DNA of 50,236 nucleotides from a bacterium. Its GTDB lineage: Bacteria > B130-G9. This document shows positions 42,501 through 50,236 of this stretch, piece by piece. The translations under genes were made by a program, and so were the position numbers. The notes under the pieces were generated by a model. That model saw only the letters and a list, made by a program, of their open reading frames with translations, did not search any database and was not told where the DNA came from. The stretch's first letter is position 1. Each line of letters starts with the position of its first letter. Location of the stretch: contig JAGHCW010000116.1 of the NCBI GenBank assembly GCA_021160245.1, forward strand, positions 1 to 50,236, in the 5' to 3' direction.

Positions 42501-42744
42501 GAATATATGATACACCTCGATCAGTGGATCTCTCCGCCAACGAGCAGTATCCGACGATTTTCTCCCCCAGCTGAGCAACGTAAATCGCAATATGCTCCTT
42601 CTCTTTCAGTTTCTCCCTAAGTCGCTCCGCCGTGAACTCTATGAATGGCAAAAAGCCTCCAGGCCACCCCTTGTTACTCTCGTTCCACATTTTTGCCAAC
42701 GCTGCCGCGTCAGAATCAGTGTATTCCCTCACAACAACGTCCAT
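39589..42744 (-). CDS. GNAT acetyltransferase fused to about 890-residue beta-rich region
   Basis: 1051 residues. Residues 1-155 are a GNAT domain: REYTDSDAAALAKMW, the acetyl-CoA loop HPDYHGKKIGKKVLL (loop at 91-96) and LYTWAGNTKAVPLYKKTGF. The remainder is soluble, mostly beta, with Ig-like spacing (KPAIGVTHNISWRLKNQTDTPQDVTI; ITINPDSSEIAHFAFTNRGDEPLEGKL) and a sandwich-like domain (NGELEYCVSPDFNGALYSLKRGEKEYLHSPFPEPG) like those in carbohydrate-active enzymes. No signal peptide, odd for beta-sandwich domains of this kind. Substrate unknown; acetylation of a polysaccharide precursor or protein is only speculation. It stands alone on the minus strand between yidC and etfB. Confidence 0.8.
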   Translation of the reverse strand: MDVVVREYTDSDAAALAKMWNESNKGWPGGFLPFIEFTAERLREKLKEKEHIAIYVAQLGEKIVGYCSLAERSTDRGVSYIPLLNAHPDYHGKKIGKKVLLAALNESIKRGYDRLDLYTWAGNTKAVPLYKKTGFFWVPKTEVHMQNFLPLIFQNSIARRFFEKHDWYSTFARDLSVKMDEMSFNDRNAYLHEWREGEDFLKVVIDRDCCGISSIETPELYISTRLDTKKPAIGVTHNISWRLKNQTDTPQDVTIRATGEEGLKIKYQANFSLKDEKHLEAPVAVRPDFVERIKETAKCVITDVVLGGDRFSLKTGVRAKYAMELLSKPKQITINPDSSEIAHFAFTNRGDEPLEGKLIFVAENGIDFTPRSCDLKLDPKASTGVDIKVRASESRAFVIKPMLQTTIDGKKSLLPMKEFVISSLAFNGLVAASFGKEMLLQNGFVRLHGNPPKGWVEISIPDCNRSLVYHWIDQLGEPFSDEFRNLPFSGTLEESDHGKVLVMKNHSEAFPGIEIEKRVTLGRCPIVRFDYTVRNLGLEKRALKLKVHNYFADPKPHTTIPTKDGIIDVDQTDFPAYEMDLPEAPEHFAESWSALKGEEGNLAGLIWQGASKVEYGETAMPLLVFDLGVIPPLGEKSLPPLFLYAGAGDFRVVRRNWERLLGEKPNEDLPILDSLIQVSTSEAPIFMTGEAKTLALRLAHLRNSALEGEIDLLGSGIGVEPRTMQFKGICLENPFAASLTLKAAGPTRVEPLTARIETQVSSTRKPLPVFVANSEAAGNAVMVNSEQKISGKSVLSVSNGELEYCVSPDFNGALYSLKRGEKEYLHSPFPEPGTLSFFNPWYGGLRVLVKRSSDEVWYEPDETHKVKFSHQLSERLDSSGNLWRGVAVEGDLVNENLVGLALKVEYLTLPGSNVIAILPTVRNLTDAAFRVWLSVWCFPMRDAAESFITHYRRKGEFICRKSTDRAATVRSDGWLCGENLKSSRALVITSATPGATLICDDVGTEGHGYFTEKDIWVPPRQDVRQVYALTTVANLDEAKLCVALKSLRFPG

Positions 42745-43008
42745 GCGTTATGTCCTCGCTCAGAATTATTGCTTCGCATTCATCCGCAAGTAATGGTAGC
42801 CAAAGACACCGGGAATTTTCAAATGGTTTGAATCTGGGGGGGGGCTCGTTTATGTTTTGAAAGCAAAGCGTCTGCCTCGCGAAATAAGGCTTGATAACTC
42901 GTCGGCCACCTTGTAGCTTCCGAGGCTCAGGGGAGACCTGATGCATTGTTGGGCTTTCTTCTATTCATGGAGCTTCTTAAATGTGGAATTGGATTTGGGA
43001 CTATAAGA

Positions 43009-43803
43009 ATGCGAACGATTGTCTGCATAAAACAGGTGCCGGAGACAGCCTCCGATATCAGCATCAACCCGGAAGATAACACCCTCAATCGAGAAGGCGC
43101 CGAAGCCATCATCAATCCCTTTGATACTTATGCCATTGAGGAGGCGCTTCTTTTACGGGAGAAGTTTGGCGGTGATGTCTGGGTGATAAGCATGGGTCCC
43201 GCACAGGCGGAGAAGGCCCTCAAGGAGTCGCTCGCAATGGGCGCAAACGAGGCGGTGCTAATAAATGACGATCTCTTTGCGGGCTCCGACACGCTGGCCA
43301 CCTCACACGCTCTTACGAAGGCCATTCGCAAGATCGGGGATTTCGATCTGATAATGTGTGGCAAACAGGCGATAGATGGCGATACGGCTCAAGTGGGCCC
43401 GGGGATAGCCACTAGGCTGGGCATATCTCAGCTGACTTATGTGTTTAAGATCGTTGAACTTGAGCTTGAGGCTGAGAAGATTGTCGTCCACCGCATGTTG
43501 GAAGATGCCATTGAGGTTGTTGAGGCAAGGCTTCCGGCACTGCTGACCGTTGTAAAGGACATGAATCAGCCGAGGTATCCATCGCTCCTTGGGATTCGCA
43601 AAGCCGCGAAGAGGCAATTGCCTCATTGGACAGCATCGGATATTGAGGCAGATACATCCCGTATCGGTCTTGGCGGTTCGCCGACTTGGGTTGACAAGGT
43701 CTTCACACCGCCCGTGCGTTCAGGTGGCGAGGTCTTTGAGGGCGAGGTTGATGAAATGGTTGATAAGCTTATAGAGAAATTGGCTGCAGACGGTCTTGTT
43801 TGA
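43009..43803 (+). CDS. etfB: Electron transfer flavoprotein beta subunit
   Basis: 264 residues from the ATG at 43009 (MRTIVCIKQVPETASDI, the normal start). An in-frame TTG at 42946 exists but the extra 21 residues are not ETF-like. The segment GKQAIDGDTAQVGPGIATRLGISQLTYV is typical of the EtfB group seen in electron-bifurcating complexes. Binds AMP or, in bifurcating ETFs, FAD, and pairs with EtfA. The gene is 12 bases before etfA. No acyl-CoA dehydrogenase or butyryl-CoA gene is adjacent, so the electron partner is unknown. Confidence 0.92.
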   Translation: MRTIVCIKQVPETASDISINPEDNTLNREGAEAIINPFDTYAIEEALLLREKFGGDVWVISMGPAQAEKALKESLAMGANEAVLINDDLFAGSDTLATSHALTKAIRKIGDFDLIMCGKQAIDGDTAQVGPGIATRLGISQLTYVFKIVELELEAEKIVVHRMLEDAIEVVEARLPALLTVVKDMNQPRYPSLLGIRKAAKRQLPHWTASDIEADTSRIGLGGSPTWVDKVFTPPVRSGGEVFEGEVDEMVDKLIEKLAADGLV

Positions 43804-43815
43804 GGGGTTGACTAA

Positions 43816-45009
43816 TTGAGTAGTCTTAGAATTGACAATGAGCTTTGCACGGGTTGCGGACTTTGTGTGGATTCGTGCCCGGTTTCAGCGATAAGTATAG
43901 ACGATTGTCTCGCGGTCATATCTGATGCCTGCAATGATTGTGGGGCGTGCATCAGCGTCTGCCCTGTTGAGGCGTTATCGTTTCCGCGGGAGGGGGCTCT
44001 GCAGGAGATGCCCATCGAGAAGTATAGCGACGTTTGGATTTTCTGCGAGGAGGAGCACCACAAGATAGCGCACGTAACGTTTGAGTTGCTGGGCAAGGGG
44101 CGAGAGCTCGCAGATAGGCTTGGCTGTCGGCTCTGTGCGGTTTTGTTTGGCCATGAGGTCTCTGACCTCGTGTCCCCGCTTTATCGCTTCGGCGCAGAGC
44201 GTGTTTATATGGTTGATGATGAGCGGCTTCATTCTTACACCACTGCGCCTTTTGCCCGGGCATTCACATCACTTGTGCGGACCCATAAGCCGGAGATAGT
44301 CCTGATAGGGGCAACGACTCGCGGTCGGGATTTGGCCGGCGCAGTAGCCACGATCCTAGAGACAGGCCTTACAGCGGATTGTACGGGCCTTGATATAGCA
44401 GAGGATGGTAAGAATCTCGTGCAGACGCGCCCCGCGTTTGGCGGCAACATAATGGCTCGGATAATGTGCATGAAACGCCGACCACAGATGTCCACCGTTC
44501 GACCCAAGGTAATGATAATGTCTCAGCCGGACGAGTCGAGGCAGGGCGAGCTGGTTCAAGAGAAGCTGGTCATCAAGGAGAGCGAGATACTCACAAAGGT
44601 CGTGGAGTACATCAAAGACGACAAGGGAAGCGTCAACCTTGCGGATGCGGATATCATTGTGTCTGGCGGTCGCGGCCTCGGCAAACCTGAGAATTTCTCG
44701 CTCATCCGGGAACTGGCGGATGCCTTGGGTGGAGTAGTTGGCGCCTCTCGCGCGGCAGTGGATGCTGGCTGGATACCATATCAGCATCAGGTAGGGCAAA
44801 CGGGAAGGACGGTCAGGCCCAAGCTCTATATCGCTTGCGGTATCTCCGGGGCAATACAGCATTTGGCCGGAATGAGAACATCTGACGTCATAGTTGCTGT
44901 GAACCGCGATCCCGAGGCGCCCATCCTCAAGATCGCAACTTATGGCATTGTCGGCGATCTTTTGAAGGTGGTGCCAGAGCTCACAAGGAAGCTCAAGGAA
45001 AGGCACTAA
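43816..45009 (+). CDS. etfA: Electron transfer flavoprotein alpha subunit with N-terminal 2[4Fe-4S] ferredoxin domain
   Basis: 397 residues, TTG start. The first 60 residues hold two ferredoxin motifs: C11-x2-C14-x2-C17-x3-C21 and C39-x2-C42-x2-C45-x3-C49. Residues about 70-397 are EtfA, with the FAD motif GGRGLGKPENFSLIRELADALGG, SRAAVDAGWIPYQHQVGQTGRTVRPKLYIACGISGAIQHLAG. Ferredoxin-fused EtfA occurs in bifurcating complexes such as the caffeyl-CoA reductase ETF. That suggests low-potential ferredoxin coupling in an anaerobe. The pair etfB-etfA is followed by a hairpin at 45013. Confidence 0.93.
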   Translation: MSSLRIDNELCTGCGLCVDSCPVSAISIDDCLAVISDACNDCGACISVCPVEALSFPREGALQEMPIEKYSDVWIFCEEEHHKIAHVTFELLGKGRELADRLGCRLCAVLFGHEVSDLVSPLYRFGAERVYMVDDERLHSYTTAPFARAFTSLVRTHKPEIVLIGATTRGRDLAGAVATILETGLTADCTGLDIAEDGKNLVQTRPAFGGNIMARIMCMKRRPQMSTVRPKVMIMSQPDESRQGELVQEKLVIKESEILTKVVEYIKDDKGSVNLADADIIVSGGRGLGKPENFSLIRELADALGGVVGASRAAVDAGWIPYQHQVGQTGRTVRPKLYIACGISGAIQHLAGMRTSDVIVAVNRDPEAPILKIATYGIVGDLLKVVPELTRKLKERH

Positions 45010-45012
45010 AGC

Positions 45013-45035
45013 GCCCGAAACGTCCACGTTTGGGC
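45013..45035 (+). terminator. Hairpin after etfA
   Basis: GCCC, a bulged G, AAACGT, CC loop, ACGTTT, GGGC: a 10-pair stem 4 bases past the etfA stop. The tail ATATCTCCC has no T run, so it is a weak terminator or RNA-stability hairpin. Confidence 0.5.
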
Positions 45036-45284
45036 ATATCTCCCTCGATTTCACCTAAAGAGTCCAGCGAGCTTGATCGAAGCTTCATCATAATTAGCGA
45101 TGCGTCCTGATTTAGGTAAAAAGGTCGCAATTATTCGCTTTTTGCAGCTTTATCTTTTGGAGAGAGATCGCCTCAGAAAGTCATGGCTGGGATTTGGGTA
45201 TGAGAGTTTAGGAAGAACATGCTACACCACTCAATCTGCTGGGACGAGCGGCTGCGACATTAGATTGCGATATGGGATGATCCA

Positions 45285-45941
45285 GTGAATCAGAGACCGG
45301 AAATGTTATGGGAGACGTTGTCTCCGAGTATTCTCCGGCCGGGCTTTCATATGCATCTTCACCCGCTTGAGGGAAGACAGCGCGAGCCTGTGCTTGGAGT
45401 TATCAGTGTCGTCAACTCCCAGAAGATAGTCCTTCATTTGAAGGGCCATGACTCGCGGATGTCGCAGGGCAAGGGCGTCTCTGCTATGGGTACTGCCCAG
45501 AGAGGCCTGATAAAGTTTCAGACCACAGTGCATTCTGGTGGGGCGGGGGCAAACCTCATCTGTCTTTTGACACCTGATGTTGTTTACAGACGTGCCCTTA
45601 GAAAGCACCAACGCTTAAATGTGAATGTTAACTGCATCTACCGCGCTTTTCAGTTCGAAGGCGGCACTCCCTACCCAGAACATGCTGGTGAAGTGCTTGA
45701 TATAAGCAAGGGCGGCTTGCTGCTTTCTTGCCCGATTCGGCCTGAAAGCAAATGTCTTAGAATCTTACTAGACCTTCCTTCATGTCCCCGGATATCAGCT
45801 GACTGCTTGGTCCAACACATACGAGGACCAGTCCAAGACAGCGAGTGTTTTCGTGCGGGTTTGAAATTCGAGCTTATCGAAACCCAGTTGCTTCGATCCT
45901 TGAATATCTTCATTGCGATGAGGACGAGTAATGAGGCGTAA
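45285..45941 (+). CDS. PilZ domain cyclic di-GMP binding protein
   Basis: 218 residues, GTG start. A first half of about 100 residues resembles the YcgR-like N-terminal domain (HPLEGRQREPVLGVISVVNSQKIVLHL). The second half is a PilZ domain: RRALRKHQRLNVNVNC gives the RxxxR site, and EVLDISKGGLLL gives D/N-x-S-x-x-G; both motifs bind cyclic di-GMP. This plan is that of flagellar brake proteins, though no flagellar gene is in the window. The 275-base gap upstream holds only the etfA hairpin and a weak AT-rich stretch. The stop overlaps the HD-GYP gene by 11 bases, linking a c-di-GMP sensor and a hydrolase. Confidence 0.85.
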   Translation: MNQRPEMLWETLSPSILRPGFHMHLHPLEGRQREPVLGVISVVNSQKIVLHLKGHDSRMSQGKGVSAMGTAQRGLIKFQTTVHSGGAGANLICLLTPDVVYRRALRKHQRLNVNVNCIYRAFQFEGGTPYPEHAGEVLDISKGGLLLSCPIRPESKCLRILLDLPSCPRISADCLVQHIRGPVQDSECFRAGLKFELIETQLLRSLNIFIAMRTSNEA

Positions 45942-47193
45942 GGATCTTCTTGCACGACAAGTTGATGTGGATGCACTAGGTGAGGGCGCCGCAATCTCGA
46001 TCGAGCGCCTCAAACCAGGGATGGCGCTTGCAGAGAGCGTCTTCACGTCCAATGGCCTACTGCTGCTGCAAGGGGGGACTAAGATCAGCTCATTTGAGCA
46101 GATAGCGAGGCTCAAGATTGCTGGTGTATTCGCCGTCGTTGTTCAACCCGAAGCCGGCGAGTCGCCGCTTAAGTCACCTTTGGAAGAAGAGATACTGTCC
46201 GAATTGCCATTAGTTTTTAAGCCTCGCGAGGAGGTCAAGCCGTCTGGTTTTGCGGAGGGGATCAGGCTTGCGCGGGAGCTGCTCACAAACATGAGAGCGA
46301 GGATTGAGACTCTCCTTGACGAAACCGCGCAGGGAAGCGGCCTAGGGCTTGATGAATTCGAAGAGATTGCGGAGATGTTCGTGGCGATGGGCCGGGGGAA
46401 TTGTTGGTTGGCGTCAGCGATACTGGATGAGCCCGCCTTTTCCATAGAAAGCGTGTACGTCCGGAGCGTAAATGTAGCCGCCATCTGCGCGGCAATCGCG
46501 CCATGGCTGGGCATGGATGCCGATGAGGCCAACTGGCTATGTGTTGCGGCCCTCCTTCATGACGTAGGGATGATTCCGCTGTTCTCATCGGGAGCGATGA
46601 AGAAGGGTTCGCTTTCATCACAACATATAGAGATAATGAGAACACATACAACAATCTCAAGGCGGATTGCCAGACAGATGGGGCATATCCCGGCTAAGGT
46701 GATACAAACCATATACCAACATCATGAGCGACTGGACGGGTCTGGATTTCCCAGAGGAGAGTCCGGGGCGAGGATTGGCAAACAGGCGCAGGTAGTCGGT
46801 GTTGCAGACCATTACTGCGCCATGATTGCGGGTAGGCTAGGCCGGGGCTCCCTTCCGCCTCATCGAGCCGTGCAGCTTCTGCTCAGTGTTGGAAGTCGGC
46901 TATATGCAGAGGAGATTCTGGAGAAATTCGTTCGTATAGTTGGGGCATATCCCATCGGAACACTTGTGCTGCTCTCCAGTGACGAACTCGCAGTCGTGTG
47001 TGGTGTCAGCGAATTGGACCTTTTGAAGCCTGAAGTCGCCATCATCTTCGATGCGAACAGGCTTCATATTCCGACGCCGGAGCGTTGCCTTGACTTGGCG
47101 TCAGAAGATGAGAATCCTGAAGGCATCACCATTCAGGCCGCGGCCGAGCTTGAGAAGTTCGGTGTGAATTACATTGAATGGTTGACCCAATAG
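45931..47193 (+). CDS. HD-GYP-type cyclic di-GMP phosphodiesterase
   Basis: 420 residues. The N-terminus ISIERLKPGMALAESVFTSNGLLLLQGGTKIS is the DUF3391-like entry of many HD-GYP proteins. The HD motif is AALLHDVGMIPL, then HTTISRRIA, then IYQHHERLDGSGFPRG, the GYP element being GFP. HDIGK of canonical enzymes is HDVGM here, so the lysine is lost, which may weaken phosphate binding. Histidines and aspartates for metal remain, so phosphodiesterase activity is possible. It starts at an ATG inside the end of the PilZ gene. A C-terminal tail of about 100 residues is unassigned. Confidence 0.85.
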   Translation: MRRKDLLARQVDVDALGEGAAISIERLKPGMALAESVFTSNGLLLLQGGTKISSFEQIARLKIAGVFAVVVQPEAGESPLKSPLEEEILSELPLVFKPREEVKPSGFAEGIRLARELLTNMRARIETLLDETAQGSGLGLDEFEEIAEMFVAMGRGNCWLASAILDEPAFSIESVYVRSVNVAAICAAIAPWLGMDADEANWLCVAALLHDVGMIPLFSSGAMKKGSLSSQHIEIMRTHTTISRRIARQMGHIPAKVIQTIYQHHERLDGSGFPRGESGARIGKQAQVVGVADHYCAMIAGRLGRGSLPPHRAVQLLLSVGSRLYAEEILEKFVRIVGAYPIGTLVLLSSDELAVVCGVSELDLLKPEVAIIFDANRLHIPTPERCLDLASEDENPEGITIQAAAELEKFGVNYIEWLTQ

Positions 47194-47382
47194 GCCAAGG
47201 GAACCTGATGGCACAAGGCCCCTTGAGGCTTTCCCTCCACCACAAAGGCCACTAGTAGGCTGTTATTGCCGACTGGGTCCGAGAAGTGAACATCCAAAGC
47301 AAGTCTTGCCAGTTTGCCAGTAGTCTAGTAGAGTCCCTCGCAATATAGATTGAATATCTGAACTGTAATTGGACAGGTTGAA

Positions 47383-49884
47383 ATGGAAACCAGAGCACAT
47401 CAGATTATTCCTAGAGATATAACCGATGAGATGAAGACGGCGTACCTCGAGTACGCCATGAGCGTTATCGTAGCGAGGGCGCTTCCAGACGTTTGCGACG
47501 GGTTGAAGCCGGTCCAGCGTCGGATACTGTATGCAATGAAGGACCTGGGGCTTGCCTATAACAAGCCCTATAAGAAGTGCGCCAGAATAGTCGGCGACAC
47601 GATGGGTAAGTATCATCCGCATGGCAACGAAGCCATATACAATGCGCTCGTTCGCATGGTGCAGAGCTTCTCGCTGAGATATCCGCTGATTGACGGCCAG
47701 GGCAACTACGGCTCAATCGATGACGATCCCCCGGCCGCCATGAGATATACCGAGGCGAGATTGGCTCGTATCTCGGACGAGATGCTGGCGGATATCGAGA
47801 AGGAAGTCGTCGATTTTGCCCCGAACTATGACACGACAACGACCGAGCCGAAGCTTCTCCCGGCCAGAATACCGAATCTGCTCGTCAACGGTTCGAGCGG
47901 CATAGCGGTCGGCATGGCCACGCAGCTACCGCCTCATAACCTTTCGGAGGTGATTGATGGGCTAATTGCGGTCATAGATCAGCCTGAGATGACGGTTCTT
48001 GACCTGATGTCTATTATCCGAGGCCCTGATTTTCCGACCGCGGCCTTTATACTTGGGCGGAGCGGCATCAAACAGGCTTACGAGACGGGGCATGGTCAGG
48101 TGATTATGCGCGCCAAGACAGCCTTCGAGTCGTTTGGGCCAAAGGGCAACAGGACTAGGATAGTCGTTACCGAGCTGCCCTATCAGCGGCAGAAGAGCGC
48201 CATCATCAGGACCATCGCCGAGCTGGTTACACACAAACGGCTCGAGGGGATTTCGGATATCCGAGACGAGTCCGATCGACAGGGGATGCGCATGGTGATC
48301 GAGCTGAAGCGAGACGCCCAGGAGGATGTTGTTCTGCGGCAGCTCTTCAAGCACACATCGCTTCAGGATACATTCAACGTCAACATGCTGGCGCTTGTCG
48401 GTGGGCAACCGAGGCTACTAAATCTCAAGCAATTGCTTCTAGCGTTCGTCGAATTCCGGCAAAAGGTTGTTCGACGCCGATGTGAGTTTGAACTGAAGAA
48501 GGCCGAGTCGCGCGCACACATCGTCGAGGGCTTGAAGATAGCGCTTGCGAATCTGGACGCCGTGATCGCCACAATCCGCGCCTCAAGCAACACGGAGCAA
48601 GCGCAGGGCGATCTAATGACGCGCTTCAGTCTGAGCGCGATCCAGGCGAAGGCTATTTTAGAGATGCGTCTTCAGAATCTGACCAAGCTTGAGCAGGAGA
48701 AGTTGGACAACGAGTATGCCGCTTTGATTGAGCGGATTGAGCATTTCCGCCTGGTTCTGTCGGATGAGCAGCTGATTCTCGGGATAGTCAAGGACGAGTT
48801 CCTTGAGGTGAAGGAGCGATACGGGGATGAGCGAAGGACGGTGATTGCTGAGGCTGAGGAGGCCGTTACAGACGAGGAGCTGATACCCGTTGAGGATGCG
48901 CTTGTAACATCAACTCGCTCCGGCTACATCAAACGAACGCCGCTTGATCATTTCACTGCCCAGCGCCGGCGTGGTCAAGGGTCTTATGGTATGGCCACCA
49001 AGGGCGAGGATTTCATTGACACGATCTTCGCCGCCTCGACGCATGACTGGATCATGTTCTTTACAAATCACGGTCGTGTTCACATCTTGAAGGTTTACAG
49101 TCTTCCGGGGAGCGAGAAGAACTCGAAGGGGCGCGCAATCCGGAATCTCTTGAATCTCAAGCCGGACGAGCAAATACGGACTATTTTCCCGGTTGGGGAC
49201 CTCGATTTTGATTCTGAGCAATATCTCCTAATGGCGACGGCAAAGGGTCAAGTGAAGAAGACCAGCCTCTCGCAGTTCAAGAATATCCGCTCAAATGGTA
49301 TAATTGCGATCGGTCTTCGGGATGATGATAGCCTCGTATCCGCGAAATTGACAGATGGTCAGCAGGAGGTCTTCCTGGGCAGCAGGAACGGGTATTCTGT
49401 GCGCTTTGAGGAGGAGCAAATTCGCCCCATGGGTCGCAGCGCTCAGGGCGTCCGAGGTATGAAGCTTCGTGGGGATGACGAGGTCGTCGGAATGGAGATT
49501 CTGTCGGAGACAACGACCATCTTGACCGTTACGGAGAACGGTTTTGGCAAGCGAAGTCGCGCGTCGGACTACAGACCGCAGAATCGCGGTGGCTATGGCC
49601 TGATAAACATCCGATGCACAAAGCGGAATGGCGATGTTGTTGGTCTCGTGCAGGTTAGAGACGGCGATGAGGTCATAATGATGACGCACAATGGAAAGAC
49701 CTTGAGGTTCAAGTTGGAGCCATCAAGCGTTCGCATAACGGGTCGGGCGACAATGGGCGTTAGGCTTCAGTCCCTTCTTGAGGATGACAAACTGGCGTCG
49801 GTCTCGGTGATCGGTCAGGAGTTCGCTGGCTCGGATGACTCCAGCAAATCAAAGATTGAGGAGGCAGACAATGAGCAGAAATGA
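47383..49884 (+). CDS. gyrA: DNA gyrase subunit A
   Basis: 833 residues of the breakage-reunion subunit that, with GyrB, negatively supercoils DNA. Catalytic Tyr122 lies in [10 protein letters not shown], the same number as in E. coli. The GyrA box reads QRRRGQG (in [14 protein letters not shown]), which separates gyrase from ParC. The six-bladed C-terminal domain is complete. The quinolone-determining region reads [12 protein letters not shown]: Asn82, Glu83 and Asn87 where E. coli has Asp82, Ser83 and Asp87. AGG lies 7 bases before the ATG. gyrB is not in the window. The DUF1844 gene overlaps its end by 14 bases. Confidence 0.95.
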   Translation: METRAHQIIPRDITDEMKTAYLEYAMSVIVARALPDVCDGLKPVQRRILYAMKDLGLAYNKPYKKCARIVGDTMGKYHPHGNEAIYNALVRMVQSFSLRYPLIDGQGNYGSIDDDPPAAMRYTEARLARISDEMLADIEKEVVDFAPNYDTTTTEPKLLPARIPNLLVNGSSGIAVGMATQLPPHNLSEVIDGLIAVIDQPEMTVLDLMSIIRGPDFPTAAFILGRSGIKQAYETGHGQVIMRAKTAFESFGPKGNRTRIVVTELPYQRQKSAIIRTIAELVTHKRLEGISDIRDESDRQGMRMVIELKRDAQEDVVLRQLFKHTSLQDTFNVNMLALVGGQPRLLNLKQLLLAFVEFRQKVVRRRCEFELKKAESRAHIVEGLKIALANLDAVIATIRASSNTEQAQGDLMTRFSLSAIQAKAILEMRLQNLTKLEQEKLDNEYAALIERIEHFRLVLSDEQLILGIVKDEFLEVKERYGDERRTVIAEAEEAVTDEELIPVEDALVTSTRSGYIKRTPLDHFTAQRRRGQGSYGMATKGEDFIDTIFAASTHDWIMFFTNHGRVHILKVYSLPGSEKNSKGRAIRNLLNLKPDEQIRTIFPVGDLDFDSEQYLLMATAKGQVKKTSLSQFKNIRSNGIIAIGLRDDDSLVSAKLTDGQQEVFLGSRNGYSVRFEEEQIRPMGRSAQGVRGMKLRGDDEVVGMEILSETTTILTVTENGFGKRSRASDYRPQNRGGYGLINIRCTKRNGDVVGLVQVRDGDEVIMMTHNGKTLRFKLEPSSVRITGRATMGVRLQSLLEDDKLASVSVIGQEFAGSDDSSKSKIEEADNEQK

Positions 49885-50233
49885 TGGCGACGGTTCGCAG
49901 ATGAAGCATCAAGAGCTGTTTGTCGGGCTTGTGTTTTCCATACTTCAAAGTGGCATGGCGCAGCTCGGTAAGACGGCTAATCCGATGACCGGAAAGGTCG
50001 AGAAGAACCTGGAACAGGCGCAATACTCTATCGGCATGTTGGAGATGCTGAAGGCAAGAACCGAGGGCAATCTCCAGCGGGATGAGCAGGTTACGTTGGA
50101 TACGGCGCTTACGAATCTGCGGCTGAACTACGTGGATGAGGCGAAGCGTAATGCGGAGGAGCCCAAAGCGGACGATAGCGTGAAGGAGGAGCTGGCGGAA
50201 GACCAGCCAAATGAGACGCCAGAATCTGATTAG
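49871..50233 (+). CDS. DUF1844 family protein
   Basis: 120 residues from ATG 49871, after GAGGAGG; the frame opens 36 bases earlier without a good site. [53 protein letters not shown] and [19 protein letters not shown] match DUF1844, a small helical family of unknown function seen near housekeeping genes. The acidic tail ([18 protein letters not shown]) is low-complexity. Overlaps the gyrA stop by 14 bases, so it is translated with it. Confidence 0.85.
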   Translation: MSRNDGDGSQMKHQELFVGLVFSILQSGMAQLGKTANPMTGKVEKNLEQAQYSIGMLEMLKARTEGNLQRDEQVTLDTALTNLRLNYVDEAKRNAEEPKADDSVKEELAEDQPNETPESD

Positions 50234-50236
50234 AGC

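Noticed and set aside
44356-45054. 232-codon minus-strand frame opposite etfA
   Set aside because: Entirely antisense to a well-supported ferredoxin-EtfA gene and shows no domain.
45036-45284. Cyclic di-GMP riboswitch upstream of the PilZ gene
   Set aside because: The conserved GEMM core sequences are not present in this leader.
1-50236. CRISPR arrays, tRNA or rRNA genes
   Set aside because: No regularly spaced repeats, tRNA-like cloverleaf segments or rRNA sequence were seen in the gaps between genes.

Overview
The window is a dense stretch of bacterial chromosome of moderately high GC (individual 60-base lines counted at 58% in housekeeping genes and 33-40% in one accessory cassette). It carries core genes for purine synthesis, biotin ligation, CoA synthesis, tRNA maturation and charging, DNA polymerase III, DNA gyrase, ribosomal protein L34, RNase P and YidC. 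A TonB-like C-terminal domain, a CsgG-family secreted protein and a YidC with a very large periplasmic domain suggest a Gram-negative cell. A mitochondrial-type citrate synthase, a LeuCD-type hydratase next to TCA enzymes, and an EtfA fused to a two-cluster ferredoxin fit an anaerobic or microaerophilic organism. I cannot name the phylum from sequence alone.

Layout. 1-2821: end of a TonB-domain protein, purC, birA and coaX on the plus strand. 2952-7232: minus-strand run of CCA-adding enzyme, a spore-photoproduct-lyase-like radical SAM protein and a family 39 glycosyltransferase. 7389-12772: plus-strand run of amidohydrolase, NagZ-like hexosaminidase, a DNA polymerase III delta-prime/tau-like ATPase, and an MNT-HEPN pair. 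12785-14943: glyQ (no glyS nearby) and kbl on the minus strand. 15250-19805: a FapA-like protein, a CsgG/beta-sandwich secreted protein and a PAS-GGDEF cyclase. 20195-21941: an AT-rich three-gene cassette ending in a TIGR04255-type protein. 22178-27935: LarA-like protein and a citrate-to-2-oxoglutarate cluster (citrate synthase, LeuC-like, LeuD-like, Icd). 28399-29382: a sigma-54-activator-like protein without GAFTGA. 29730-34248: an overlapping trio built around a divergent pyruvate phosphate dikinase. 34305-36425: second GT39 enzyme, REP-like hairpins and a DUF4258/DUF2283 pair. 36682-39459: rpmH-rnpA-yidD-yidC. 39589-42744: a giant GNAT fusion. 43009-45009: etfB and ferredoxin-etfA. 45285-47193: overlapping PilZ and HD-GYP genes. 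47383-50233: gyrA and a DUF1844 gene.

How the genes work together. Citrate synthase, a hydratase of the isopropylmalate/homoaconitase family and NADP-type isocitrate dehydrogenase together can run citrate to 2-oxoglutarate, which implies the LeuCD-type enzyme acts as aconitase. Three loci (GGDEF, PilZ, HD-GYP) make, sense and degrade cyclic di-GMP. The best candidates for undescribed systems are the PPDK-like trio (29730-34248), whose PPDK homologue appears to have lost the catalytic cysteine of the pyruvate site, and the TIGR04255 cassette (20195-21941), which is compositionally foreign. The gyrase A subunit naturally carries Glu83 and Asn87 at the two main quinolone-contact positions.
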